From Pochonia chlamydosporia 170 (Eukaryota; Ascomycota; Sordariomycetes; Hypocreales; Clavicipitaceae), in the NCBI RefSeq assembly GCF_001653235.2, contig NC_035791.1, positions 3,348,001-3,412,000 on the forward strand: 64,000 nucleotides of DNA, in the 5' to 3' direction. How positions within the stretch are numbered: position 1 is the first letter of the stretch; each line of letters begins with the position of its first letter. The translations under genes and the position numbers were made by a program. This document shows positions 1-11,348 of this stretch, in pieces. The notes beneath the pieces are model-generated. The model searched no databases, was not told where the DNA came from, and worked only from the letters and a program-made list of their open reading frames with translations.

Positions 1-644
1 TATTGCCCGTAGGCCCGCCAAAAAAAAAAAAAAAACGCAAAGATCACCGCAATGGATCTGCAACGACACCCTCTATGAGCCAGTGAGAGAAGTACGCAGT
101 CTGCAAGAGACGAGAACAAAAGAAACGCAAATGCGGGACAATGTATTGTCATCAGTTTCTTTCCTCACAATAATTTGTGCAGTAGTGAAAAATCGTGCTG
201 CAGATCGCCCTCACCTCTGTTAAGCGGTCAATATCTAAGCGCATTGCCAATGAGGCGTGTAAGACTGGTGGAACTTGCACATAACAAGCATTTCGTCCTC
301 CAGCAGTCAGATCCAGAACAGGCAATTCGAAGCAGGGCACCGGCTTTGGCCTATTTTAGTCGCCAGGCGCGATGACGGCGACTTGTGATGCTCCTAGCCG
401 TGTTTGCCTCCGGGGACTTGTTGGGGGCCGAGTCAGTAATATGCCTGATTCTTCGGCCGGCATGACGAAAATAAGCACAAGCATGTTGGTTGCAACAGTA
501 ATGTGTCTGCGCAATCCCAAGGCTTTGGTCGTCGGCTGGCCGCCATCAGGGCTCTTGTCCAAGCTCAGTGTTGGAAGAACGTGTGGAACAGATTGGGCTG
601 ATGGGTTGATTAGATATCTGATTAGGCTCCTCGAGGTGGCCCCT
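1..644. other. Gene-free left edge
   Basis: No convincing coding region. A run of 16 A lies at 20-35. The right part is probably the 3' untranslated region of the Zn2Cys6 regulator that ends at 645. The long plus-strand open frame at 372-980 is antisense to that gene's end and is not supported. Confidence 0.5.
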
Positions 645-3248
645 TCAGCACGGCCTCTTATTATTGGACGTATTGTCAAAGTAATACAGGACAGAATCCA
701 TGTCGGATCCAGCCGTTGCCGTCTCCATCCCCATTTCAGGCCAGTCCCATTGTACTCCAGACATGGGTCCAGATATGTCGAAATCCATCACACCCGGCAT
801 TTGTGGGTACCAAGCAGTCTGCATGTCAACCAGGTCAGAGATGCTGAGATGGTCTCCTCCAGAGACACCAAGAGCACTTGGGTCAAGGGCAGAGTGGAAC
901 AGCTCGTCAGCGGCGGCCCAATCAGGCTTGTGGAGTTCATCCACGGGCGTGTAGGGGATAGAGCTCCTCCCAGAGTCTGACGGAGCCATCGATGGATGCA
1001 TAGGACGATGGCGACTCGTTGTGTCCATAGGCGAGATGAACGAAGACGTAGAGTCGATCATGGCAGTTGTTGCTGTTGACGTGCAGTCTGATTCGGGTCC
1101 GGAAATAACTTGTGGGCTGCTATGAAGAGGGGATTGTGGCATGGAATTCCCAGACCTGCTGCTGCCATCAGGGGATGAGACTCCAGAAGAGGCGGAACCA
1201 GATCGGGATCCACCAACGAAAAGTCGCACACAGACCCTGAGCTGCTTTCGCACAGTCCTTGAGGACCTGCCTTGGTTCAGGAAGTCATTTTGGCTCGCTG
1301 CGTACAGCTTCTTGGCAATGATTTGCAGGTTGCTGTCATAAGCATGCATCATTGGTAGTTCCATGAGCAAAGCCCCCATCTTCTTCTTGGTATGAATGAG
1401 GCTAAGCGCGCGTGCACAGGTGTCCAATGCGAGGCAAAATAGGTCGGGAAAGGAGGAACGTAAAGATGGTGTGACGCTAAACAGGTCCTGTGGTTGATCT
1501 GCAATCATTCCAAAAATCTGCAAGATTTCCTGGCTTGACACACAAAATCTTTCCACTACTTCGGCTGGCATGCCCTCGTCAGGCTGTCCCTGTGGCAGTG
1601 TTGGAAACAAAAAGTGAATTGCCATAGTATGATAGACAAGTAGGACCAGACTTCTTGACGAAATCTCGGTAACTTGTCTGTTGAGAATGTGTATGCTTTC
1701 CATCAGGACTCTATTGATTTCGCGGCACACTGATCCCACGTCTTGTGAAGGCTTGCCTTGCTGGATACGTTGTAGAGCAAGAAGAGGTGCTTCTTGCCAA
1801 AAGTCTGTTTGTGGGGTCTCAGTCATATCGGCATCATGTGGATAGAGAGCAAAGATGTAAGCAATGACGCTGGCAATGTGAGCGAGAGGCCACATTTCCC
1901 GGATGACAGATTTCTGTTTCTGCAAGGTGCTGAAATTTTCCGACACCATGTCCAATTGGATAATAACAGAGGATGCTTCGGTAACAGGGAGAAATATAGA
2001 AGTCAGTGATGTTGGCAAAAGGCCTGAGAAGTGGCCGTTGCCCATTTGGATAAAGGCCCAAAGGCTCAATGAGTAAGTTGTCCAATAGAGGTAAGCGACC
2101 AATTCCTTCTCAACATCAAATACATCAATCCCGTTGATGCGACTTGAAGTCATTGGGGCCGCCGTACTAGAAATCTGCTCTTTAATCTCGGTTGCAATTC
2201 GACCTGCGAGGCCGATGTAGCAAGTAGCCCGACGTATCTGGAAGGAGCATAAAGCATTCCAAGCCAAGAGCATCAGGGCTTGGGCCGTGGAGATGCCACT
2301 AAATATCCTCGTGGAGATGCCGCTATATTGTGCGCCGCCTCCTGATGTGAATTGGTTGGATCGAAGGGGTCGTGTTCGTAGTTGAGCGGTGGCCCAACGG
2401 AGTAGAACGTGACCACGAGCCACGGCGACCTCATCACCGATGCTGAAGTTGGCATCAGCCAACATGGCGGCAAGGAGGATTTCATCGTGTGTTCCATCGC
2501 GAAATTCCCGCAGGAGAAGAGTCTTGGAGACAAGGAATGATAAAGGATGTACGGAGAACCAGACGTCTATAAGCTGCGTCTGTTGCCTCTGGCCGTACTC
2601 CGACAGTGGATTGCCACCGACAGGAGCGTTGTCAAACATGGTCTGAGTCTCGTCGCTGAGCAGGCCAGACAGAAAGAACCGAGCTCCGCCATCCTCAACG
2701 TGGTGGCATCCGAGGGCACCAAACTGATCTGTGACAAGGCCGACAAGGTCGTGAGTTAGTAAATTCAGAATGCCTGTGTATTTGACATTTTTTGGGTTGA
2801 ATTTGGCAGCCATGGCTTCAGGACGCTCTCTGACTGTGTTTTGGACAGAACGGTGATAAGCTGCAATCTTTTCCTGCCATGGGTTTGACCGTGGCCCTAT
2901 GTCGGCAGAAAAGTTCTCATAAAACTTCTGTTCTAACACTCGAGCGACGTTGTCAGTCTCCTCTAGAGGAGTAGGCTCCTCGGAGATGGTGCCCACAGGG
3001 CTGCCGTTTGGCGAAGCCCCTCCTGTAGATGCCCTTTGTCGACCAGAACTTCCGTCAGGTCGAATTGCCGAATCCGACCGAGAGCTGTCTTGGCTGGTTG
3101 TGCGAATTTTGGGTCTTGGAGGCTCAAAATCATAGATACAGTCAGCTCCTTGCCTACGGCACGCCTCGCAAATGGTCTCATTAGAGCATTTGATCTTGCG
3201 TGCGCGGCAGAAGGCGCACGACCGCCTCAAAGGATGCTTAGAAGCCAT
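645..3248 (-). CDS. Zn2Cys6 (GAL4-type) transcription factor
   Basis: A single uninterrupted frame of 867 residues. The N-terminal binuclear zinc cluster has all six cysteines with canonical spacing: C11-x2-C14-x6-C21-x5-C27-x2-C30-x6-C37. A basic, Ser-rich linker follows, then a long alpha-helical middle typical of fungal-specific regulatory domains. The C-terminal quarter is rich in Ser, Pro, Asp and Trp, as in an activation region. I chose the Met at 3248, which puts the cluster 10 residues from the start; an in-frame Met at 3305 adds 19 residues with no recognisable content. It is expected to be a nuclear DNA-binding regulator using CGG/CCG half sites. It sits at the left end of a block of oxidative and transport genes and could be its local regulator, but that is inference; its targets cannot be read from sequence. 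Confidence 0.9.
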   Translation of the reverse strand: MASKHPLRRSCAFCRARKIKCSNETICEACRRQGADCIYDFEPPRPKIRTTSQDSSRSDSAIRPDGSSGRQRASTGGASPNGSPVGTISEEPTPLEETDNVARVLEQKFYENFSADIGPRSNPWQEKIAAYHRSVQNTVRERPEAMAAKFNPKNVKYTGILNLLTHDLVGLVTDQFGALGCHHVEDGGARFFLSGLLSDETQTMFDNAPVGGNPLSEYGQRQQTQLIDVWFSVHPLSFLVSKTLLLREFRDGTHDEILLAAMLADANFSIGDEVAVARGHVLLRWATAQLRTRPLRSNQFTSGGGAQYSGISTRIFSGISTAQALMLLAWNALCSFQIRRATCYIGLAGRIATEIKEQISSTAAPMTSSRINGIDVFDVEKELVAYLYWTTYSLSLWAFIQMGNGHFSGLLPTSLTSIFLPVTEASSVIIQLDMVSENFSTLQKQKSVIREMWPLAHIASVIAYIFALYPHDADMTETPQTDFWQEAPLLALQRIQQGKPSQDVGSVCREINRVLMESIHILNRQVTEISSRSLVLLVYHTMAIHFLFPTLPQGQPDEGMPAEVVERFCVSSQEILQIFGMIADQPQDLFSVTPSLRSSFPDLFCLALDTCARALSLIHTKKKMGALLMELPMMHAYDSNLQIIAKKLYAASQNDFLNQGRSSRTVRKQLRVCVRLFVGGSRSGSASSGVSSPDGSSRSGNSMPQSPLHSSPQVISGPESDCTSTATTAMIDSTSSFISPMDTTSRHRPMHPSMAPSDSGRSSIPYTPVDELHKPDWAAADELFHSALDPSALGVSGGDHLSISDLVDMQTAWYPQMPGVMDFDISGPMSGVQWDWPEMGMETATAGSDMDSVLYYFDNTSNNKRPC

Positions 3249-5166
3249 TGACTCGAACTTTGTGAAGGTTGAAGCCGAGCAGTAACGCTCATAGGGCTGG
3301 AACAACTTGCGAGATAGCAGTGGATATTGGATAAGACAGTCTGTGCATAGAGGAGAATTCGGCTTGTGCAGTGTGATGGGGCAAGTGGCAAAGCGTCAAG
3401 TCCAGAATTCAGGCTTGTTATTAGTCTTCAGGCAAGTTCACTTGTAGGCAGTACAAGCTGAACAAGCAGCTGACCAACAACGGGAGACGGGGAGAAGATA
3501 AATATTCTCGATGCTCTTGAAGCTTGCCCAGAAAACATTGCAAGATGTTCAGGCATAATATCAATGGGGGTAGCGGATATACAAGTAGTCTCTCGTATCA
3601 AGCATAGCATTGCCTTTCAATACCACATCCTCCCATTATCCATGGGCAAGGTGTAAGACACACGCCCGCCTGCATGGCTGGCGGCGCAGGATTGTGTTAA
3701 TCATCGCCACGAGACTACCCTTGTATGTTAGTTGCATCTTCCTCGGAGAGGTAAATGGCGAAGCAAGAATTGGCGCCAACCTGTCCGGCACCTAATAGGG
3801 ACACTTGTGGCCTGTTGAGCTTGGCTTGGCGGCATTGAAGTGTGGAGGATGACGGCGGTGTCGAGTCGTAGGCCAGCCTAAACCCAAGGGTCCAGCATCC
3901 CGGTCAGAGATAGGGTGGTACTGGACAGATGCGTGCCAAACTTCGTGCCTCAGAACCCAGCGATTTTGAGCACCATGATGGATGGGAGTTGGTGCAGAAA
4001 TGGGGGTGAGAGCAGAGTTCAAGTCCTCAGGAACCAAAGTCAGGGGTCAGTCATGAGGAAGGCGTGGCCCGAGTGGTTGCCCCACAGGTACTCCGTCGAA
4101 ACATGGCGGATGTACTCTACGAGTCTCGCGGAGGGAGCAGTCTGATATGCACTTCATTGACACAAATACGGCCATTGAGTACGAAGCTGTGAGCACTACG
4201 CCATTCTTGTGCTGGTTTCAGAATGGGTGTTGGAGATGATCGATCTCGCTGGTAAGTGGCCCTTGCACAGGAGTGTTTCGGGTCTCAGGATGTCGGCAGG
4301 GGATCTGTTGACACCAAAACCGCTGCAACCATTGCGACCTGTTGGTAGCTGGATGGCCAACATTGTTCTCTCTTTCGCCATCTCCTCTCTGTTCAACCAA
4401 CCTCATAGTTATGGGATTGATAGGATTACGAGGATCTGGCACTTGCCGCCTACAGCATGTCCCAAGAGCCGCTCCTGACGCGACTGGAAGCTGGCATTCC
4501 GGCTCTTCTAAGTTCGAGCACCCTGTTTTTGATACAACTGTCCCATCGCCCGCATATTCTGTTCATATGACCACGGTCTATGTGTACCAGAGTAGTATTG
4601 GGAACAGAGAAAGGAAAGCGACGGCAGAACCATGCAAGTCTCACGAAATTCAACGAATTCAATTCTTTCCCATTTTGGGATCTGGTACTCGACAACCCTA
4701 TTCTAATGGCGCAGCATTCGTCCGATGCTGACATTTCCTCATACCACATTGCCATGGTCGTTGACGGCAATACCACATATCACATTAACTGCCGACGAGA
4801 ACGAAAGGAGTGGCAAGCTCCCAGTTTCAATCGTACTTCCTACGCTGGTCAAAGAACGGAACAATGAAGACTAGAAGATAGAATGGAAGTTAAGTCTAAA
4901 TATTGACTAAAAAGAGGCAAGATTAACATCACCCAGTTTCCAGTACTACATTAATACAATACGAAGCCCACTCACACACCTTAAGAGGCTTATGTATAAG
5001 CACCAAGGGGTCCCACGAGGTTAGCCACACCATTCTTCTGCCTACATTCAACACACCTGAATAAACCCTGCTAGTCTCATCCATCCAGTCATCCCAAATA
5101 TCTCTAGGTTGCCCAAACTGTTTCTCTGACAACCATGCAACTCAAATTCAAAACGTGCAGTTCCTC
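3249..5166. other. Intergenic spacer between regulator and monooxygenase
   Basis: About 1.9 kb holding the promoter of the Zn2Cys6 regulator (minus strand) and the 3' flank of the FAD monooxygenase. Short open frames occur on both strands but none has splice-consistent extensions or a recognisable domain. A tRNA A-box-like string near 4065-4076 has no B box. Confidence 0.4.
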
Positions 5167-7002
5167 TCACGCCTTCCTCTTTCCGTGGGCAGACGGTGCA
5201 CCCAGAGCTGTGACGGTTGGCTGGTACTTGTAAAGCCAGCCAAGATAGCTTATCCAAAACCATGTGGGCACAAGGGTGTAAAGCAGCCATCTCACAAGTG
5301 GACCAGTTCCGTAGGGCAATCTTGCCGTATGCAGCAGAGCAAAGTTGTCAGAAAATTTGGACAAATCTTTGGTTCGGGGCTCTCTGATGCCAGCATAGGT
5401 AGAGAGGACGAGATGGGAGTCTTCGACAAGTGAGTCGCGATACTCAGCCAACAAATTACCTAGCACAGCCGCATCCTCGATGGCTTGGCAACCGCCCCTA
5501 TGTCGCGAGGTTGATGTTAGCATGAGGTGGTTCTAATTTTGTCTGCATTTGCTCCTTGACAATGCGCTTCCGACGCACTCGGAGAAAGGAACGAGGTAAC
5601 TCACTGGCCAAAGAAGCTTGTCATACTGTGGGCGGCTATAACAATTCGGACTAGGTGTCAGCAACGGCACATCTTTCTAAACAACGTGTCGAACAGGGAT
5701 CATGATGGAAAAAATTCCCGCTTACCATCACCTAAAAGTGCCACTCTTCCATTGTACATGGATGGGAATTCCACTTCCTGGAATACATTGCTAGCAATTA
5801 CTCTCTCCGATTTGTCGACAACTGCATGTTGAGTCAGCGTTGAGCTAGTTAGTTGATTTCGCCCTGCACACCCCCTTCGATCAAAGGAGATGCACGAGAA
5901 CAGCAGAAATGTCCTTACTGTTTCCGAACTGGCCTTCCTCCGCGAACGGATGGAACGCTCGCCCATACACTTTCTTGATATCGCCAGGCGTGATAGACCC
6001 CCACACAGAGCGGTTTTTGTCGACATCTCCCTCCGCTTTCTGAAACACGCGCAAGTCAGCAAACCATGTTGATCTCTCCGTTTCATGGCTGAAAGACTAA
6101 GACACATTGCCATGTGGCACTGGAGATCCAGATTGCCTGATCGTCGGATCCGGAGTCACGTATATCATCTCCGAATCTGACGATATCAACGGAGGTTATA
6201 CCTTGTGCCATCGCCTCTCAGCCAATTTCCGGATGAACAGGTGGGCTGAAAGCAGCGGTGACAAGGTACCCAAGCACTTAGTAAAAGAGTCTCAACTCAC
6301 CTTGACGCCAATGTACCATTGCCTATTATCCTTGCATGGCCAAGTTGTTAAAATGGCCTGGTCATAGAGCATCCAGTTGGCAACCCCAAGCTCCTTGGGG
6401 CCACAGTTGGGCAGAGGGCTGGTGATTCCGGAGAAATGCACACGTCCAGTGAACTGAATGGTATTGGCAGCCTTATCCTGGCCAGTATTGCGTAAAAGAG
6501 CTCGTCGAACGGCAGATCGAATGCCATCTGCTCCGACCACAATGTTTCCACGGTACTCCGTACCACCCTCAACAATGATCCGGACCGGCTCTCCGGGGGT
6601 GTCAACAATGTCAACAACCTTGGAGTTCATAACAACGTTTTCCTCTTCACCAGCTGCCTTGTACAGAAGTCTGTGAAAGTTGTGCCTCTCCGCAGACAGA
6701 ATGGGGTAGCCGTAGGTAGGCTCGAATGTCTCCAAACTCAAGGTGTTCCACTGAGTGGCATTGCGCCAGATCTGAAGTTTACGCAACCTCTGGGCAGTCT
6801 CCTGAAGCTCTTCGTAGACGCCAATCTGGTCAAGGACTTTAAGAGCATTGGGAGCGAGAGAAATTCCAGCACCAACAGGCTGTAAAACTTCTGTTCGCTC
6901 TAGAACCTTGTAGGATATGCCCAGACGTTTGCAGATTGCAGCAAGTGTGAGGCCGCCGATGCCGGCGCCGACGATGATGACTTCGGCGTCAATTTTGGAC
7001 AT
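5167..7002 (-). CDS. FAD-dependent monooxygenase, six exons
   Basis: Exons on the minus strand: 7002-6301, 6245-6202, 6088-5919, 5821-5726, 5635-5605, 5497-5167; together 1374 nt, 457 residues, all phases matching. The N terminus carries the dinucleotide-binding GxGxxG (residues 12-17) after a hydrophobic beta strand, followed by the chain region with G-A-D-G-I-R. The GDAAH motif (about residues 336-340) is created by splicing exons 4 and 5, with SMTSFFGQGG after it; this is the hallmark of PHBH-fold aromatic-ring hydroxylase/epoxidase-like flavoproteins of fungal secondary metabolism. The last exon ends in a hydrophobic, Trp/Tyr-rich stretch that could associate with membranes. Expected reaction: NAD(P)H- and O2-dependent hydroxylation or epoxidation of an unknown small molecule. 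The start at 7002 was chosen because GxGxxG then begins at residue 12. The junction between the second and third exons (intron 6089-6201) is the least certain. Confidence 0.88.
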
Positions 7003-8402
7003 GATTAAGACTAGAAAATATAGTTGTGGAGATTTGGACAAAAGTTTTGGAAAGACCTGAGATCAATACTGAAGATGGTTGTGAGAGTCGCAAGAGAATA
7101 CAGTACAGGGAAGTGATGCGGTAAAGATTTCTCCTCTGCGACATTCTTTTTTTCTCGAGAAAACATTCTGGAAGCCTTTTGTATGATATCTGATCGCCGT
7201 AGACATCCATTCATGTCGTGCCGCTTAACCATTGAATCGTGGCGTGGCCGATGGGAGGCGGAGGTACAGGCATCACGCACGGCGGCTTTTTAACCGTCTC
7301 CCGGCATCATGAGCGGAGGAGGCGGATGGGGAAGGAATCTTGACGAATGAAGTCAGATTTAGGAGCTGGCAAGCGGACCGGCACGGAGCCGAATGCCTAA
7401 CCTTCGATCATGGCGTGACGCAATATTGGCATTGATCGTGCGCGAGAATGAGTTGGTGTTGATGGCATGATATCGCACTTACCTTGCAGATGAACAGCTT
7501 GGCTGTGGCGGTGTTTGAGATTAGACTAAGCGAAAACGAGTGGCGATGGGAGTCGAAATAATGTTTCGGAGTCCAATTCCGCGTCATAAGGAAAACAATT
7601 TGGCAATTTTTAAGGAAGCATGGCGAGCGCTTTGACCCATCTGTGTCACAGATAGGAAATTCAACTCCTTGGTGGGAGAAGCTGCAGATTGACATATCAC
7701 GCGTGGTGACGGCCCGATGAACCCCAAAGTTCGGATAACACAATTCCAAAAGCGCTCTCCATCATTTTCTGAACGTAAAAGAAGAAAAGGAAAGAAATTA
7801 GCTCACCAACTCTGCTCGCCATTTGGTCTACTCTGCACTCTCGACAGTATTGGTCAACTCCAGCCCAGCAAAAGTAATGACAACTGCCTGTGTTATACGG
7901 AGTAGAACATCACCAAGTTGTCAAAAGCTTGATTTATTGTATGGTTCAGAACATTAATCTTTTAGCTAGACTTGAGGTCTATTAAAATACACAAAAACCT
8001 AGGAGTGATATAATAATCAGGCAGGAGGAATCAAGCTGCGGCAGTGAAATCCTGCTACCCGGTACTTTTGTTGGTCCAAGCGGCTGATTGGCCAAATTGA
8101 CCTGACACACTTGTCACGCATCGTCGAGATTGACTCCCATCCTAGGCTAACAAAACCACCATCATCTCAGCCGAGCGACCACGACGGTGTGTTGAAGAAG
8201 AGAAACGCGCGACCTCTATTTGATCTACCTTTCGCGGCTGTGAGAGCTTAATGTCTCCAGCCTCCATAACTGTTCCAGACAGTACTAAGCCATTTCCCAC
8301 GCACCGGCGCCTGATCTGCAAACGCAATGTCGATTTATTTCGGGACGGGCCTGGCACGTTCGATCAGAAAAACCTCTCGCTGACAGTGTCACTGTTGCAA
8401 AC
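7003..8402. other. Spacer upstream of the monooxygenase
   Basis: About 1.4 kb. It holds the monooxygenase promoter (minus strand) and the 3' flank of the aspartic-protease-like gene. An AT-rich tract lies at about 7920-8020. No supported gene was seen; small frames lack introns or domains. Confidence 0.4.
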
Positions 8403-9845
8403 TCACCATTTCATATCGGCAATACCTACGCGGTTCTTCTCGAAGTCGAGAATAATGTACTTTTCTTTGGCAAAGGTCTCGCCAAAATTGCCAATGCTAC
8501 AACCAGACGAACTCGATTAGCTTCCTGCATCATTTCATTGCCGGACTTGCGAGGGTATCACTTACAACTTGTCGCCACTGGCGAGTGCTCTGACATTGAG
8601 CACGCAAGATCCGTCCTTCATTTTCTCGACGTACATCTTGGGTGTTACGGCCCACTCTCGGCTGTTACCCGTGAACTTGTACTTGATCGTGGGGAAAGAG
8701 TTAATCTTAGAGCAGTTCACAGAGAAGAATTTCTGAGGTCCGTTGTTGGGAGGCTCCTTGAGGTCGACGGGCTTTGCACCGGTCATCTTGATAAGTCTGT
8801 CGTACGCGTTGGGACTCAAGGGAGTCCCACGTCCATAGCTGGCGTGGTCGAAAATGGCAGCTTTGCCAGAGCTGTTGGAGGTGGGCTCGATTTTTTGGAC
8901 TTCATTTCCAATTCTGAGGCCCTCGAGCTCGACTCCCCAGTAGTTGTACACAGGAGGGTCATATACAAACGCCAGCGAGTTGACATCTGGGTACAGCTTC
9001 ACGTCGTACCACGAGATCTTCCGGCGGTCGATGAGATCACTGCGAATACCACCCATGGTTTGGATGCCGTCGTGGCCATTGCAAACAGACTTGCGAGACT
9101 CTTCATAGCAGTATACGAATCCGGTTTGCGGTGATCTCCAGTGGCCATTCTTCCATTGCTGATAGTACGCGGACTGATAGTCGACTGGTGGCGAAACCGT
9201 CAGCAAAAGTCCCCTCGTGATATACTAACAGCTGCTAGTAGGATTCATCTTACCGTCATCGCCACGGAAGATGGGCGACATGCCGTAAATGCCTGTAAAG
9301 GGAAATGGTGTTCCATATTTGGCAGAGACATTGAACTGGAGATCAGTCAACTGCAAGACAGCCTCACCGGTGACGGGCCCGACATGCAGCAAATCCGCAC
9401 CATACTCAATGTTCATGGGGTCCTCCATGAAAAAGTGATTTGGCTTCCATGAGCGGCCGGCATACTGCGAGGTCAAATTCTTGTATGATGTCGAGTTGCG
9501 AGGATCCCAGTAAACTTGGTCAGGATGCATGCAGAGCTTCGGGTCCCACTGCCCATAGCACTTGGGCGTCGTCACGATATGGCTGACCCAGGTCCAGTCA
9601 ACAAAGACTTTGTACTCGAACTTGGGTGATCCAACGCCCATTGTCGCAACGAAGCCAAGAGGATTCCAATCAACTGGCCAGTCATAGTGAGCACCACGTG
9701 GGTTCCAAGAACCGGGCTTGTTGTCACCCCATCGTCGACCGCCACCCCAACGGGCATCATCCACGCTGGCTGGAGCAACAGCTGCAGGCACCGCATACGC
9801 AGCCCCAAACAGGAGATAAGAAGTCAAAATAGCTTTGAACATCAT
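8403..9845 (-). CDS. Secreted pepsin-like (A1) aspartic protease homologue, probably catalytically dead
   Basis: Exons 9845-9254, 9184-8566 and 8496-8403 give 1305 nt, 434 residues. There is an N-terminal hydrophobic signal peptide (about residues 1-19). The fold can be followed: a strand entering the first catalytic loop, then the paired-Cys region, the DPRNSTSY segment, and the second lobe. However, the first Asp-Thr-Gly loop reads D83-W-T, and the second reads D310-H-A. Both aspartates remain but the Thr-Gly residues that position them are replaced. Several N-glycosylation sequons (NST, NLT, NVS, NSS) fit an extracellular protein. From family knowledge such changes should abolish or strongly reduce proteolysis; a binding or inhibitor role is inference. 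Two adjacent Met codons (9845, 9842) could start it. The final codons read KW-stop, although that region also resembles a splice donor, so a short further exon is possible. Confidence 0.82.
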
Positions 9846-11348
9846 ATTTGCCTGATACCTAGCTTTAATACGGTTAGCTTGTGGTCTAGCACGTGGCGTG
9901 TAATCAGCGTGGGCCTCCATCGCCACCACAACCCTGCCATCGTGAACGGAACTTTCCACACGGTAGACTGTTCATCGAACAATTTTCGAAGAGAGCTAGG
10001 ACGAAAAGTGGTAGTAGCTCTATGCAGGAACTTACTTCCTTGATTTGTTACTGGTTGTTCGCTGACCCGGTGCCTTGACCTTTGAGACAAGAGGTAACTC
10101 TAACACGTGGCTTACCTCAAAAGTCGACAGTCGCCACGTTTGAATTCGCCCGCTCTTCGGTTTTCGCGATGTTTGTTGCCACTTGATGGAACATAAGATC
10201 ATTCTGACGGAGACTCGCCGTCTTCTTGTACTCCTCGATTGCCCGGTCAGCCCTCCGTCTCTGGGTGGCAGCAGGCACATTTCCACCTCCGCCTCCGCGG
10301 GCTGGCGGAAGGACAAGACAATACCAAGTCCTTTGATCTACAACACATGGCACAATCTAAATCGAGATCCCCTGACACAAGGCAATTGCTACATTCTAAA
10401 ACTATTGCTGGGGCAAGGATCGCATGTTACGCCTTATCTTGCATGCAATTGAGCCACTGTTGTCAGGCAGTCAGTGCCTGACCTCTCTCCGTCCTCACGA
10501 CCCCTTCGCCTTCGCCACAATTGAGTATCAGAGGCTTTAATGTACAATTCTAGAACTACATGTGGAGCTAGTTGAAATCAAACGCAACCTGTGCCGTCGT
10601 AGACTAGCTCAACCCCCGACTGGAAAACCTGCTCTGGCAGTCTGTCTAGGGAGTCGTCCGACACGACGCCAAAGACATCCCACATATTCGCAAAGTGGCA
10701 CTCTAGCCACTGCCATTCCATGGAGGCGACCCGAAGAAGGACTAAGGACAGGGATAATGTCACCGGCGTGATTCCAGGCGAGCATGCAGAATGCTGTTTC
10801 CAATTTGGGTCGTCGGCCTACCCACAGCAAGATCGGTTGTCATCGCAAGCTCGTTTCCAGCAATTTTGCTTAGATTTTGCTGTATATCGCCTCAGCTCGG
10901 CATTCGCCTCCATGCTCGCGGATACGAGATGGTGAAGATATTATAAAGTTTGAGGTTTGGATGCTGTAAAAAATGCTTTGGATTTTAGATTGTCCAGCTG
11001 TTTCACTTTCTTTACAAGCTTAGATTCATTGATTGTATTCTTCGCTTCGCTTTAGAGTCGATCTCATGCTCTCCTGGCTTTACAGGAAATAGATTTGCGC
11101 GCAGGCCACTGGCCTCCCAGTCAAAAGCTTTGTTTCATATCAACTGGCCTGGATTGCCCGTTGTTCACCGGAAATTCCATCACAAAACGAGGTGTACTCA
11201 ATTTGACAATCAGTTGACGTCATTTTTCTTTTTGAAGTCCAAGCTTCATACCCTTTTTAGGCAGTCTTGGAGCCTAATATTTCCTGATTCTGTGAAAACG
11301 TTTGCTACTACTCTACTTTTGTTTATACATTTCTTATTCAACGCAATC
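9846..11348. other. Divergent promoter region, protease homologue / thioesterase
   Basis: About 1.5 kb between divergently transcribed genes, so it should contain both promoters. It includes a perfect 8-bp inverted repeat with 5-nt loop at 10462-10482. The frame of the thioesterase stays open upstream to 11130 but that extension has no domain and is taken as leader. No further gene seen. Confidence 0.4.
10462..10482. repeat. Perfect short inverted repeat
   Basis: The arms GTCAGGCA and TGCCTGAC flank a 5-nt loop. It lies in the divergent promoter region, 617 nt from the protease-like start and 866 nt before the thioesterase start. It could be a dimeric regulator site or chance. Confidence 0.35.

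Noticed and set aside
372..980. 202-codon plus-strand open frame
   Set aside because: Antisense to the end of the Zn2Cys6 gene; no domain; shadow of the coding strand.
4065..4076. tRNA A-box-like TGGCCCGAGTGG
   Set aside because: No B box (GGTTCRANTCC) and no cloverleaf within the next 100 nt.
5700..6113. 137-codon frame in the monooxygenase
   Set aside because: Out of phase with the conserved FAD-monooxygenase residues; it crosses two introns.
8538..9134. 198-codon plus-strand open frame
   Set aside because: Exactly antisense to exon 2 of the aspartic-protease homologue, which has signal peptide and spliced structure.
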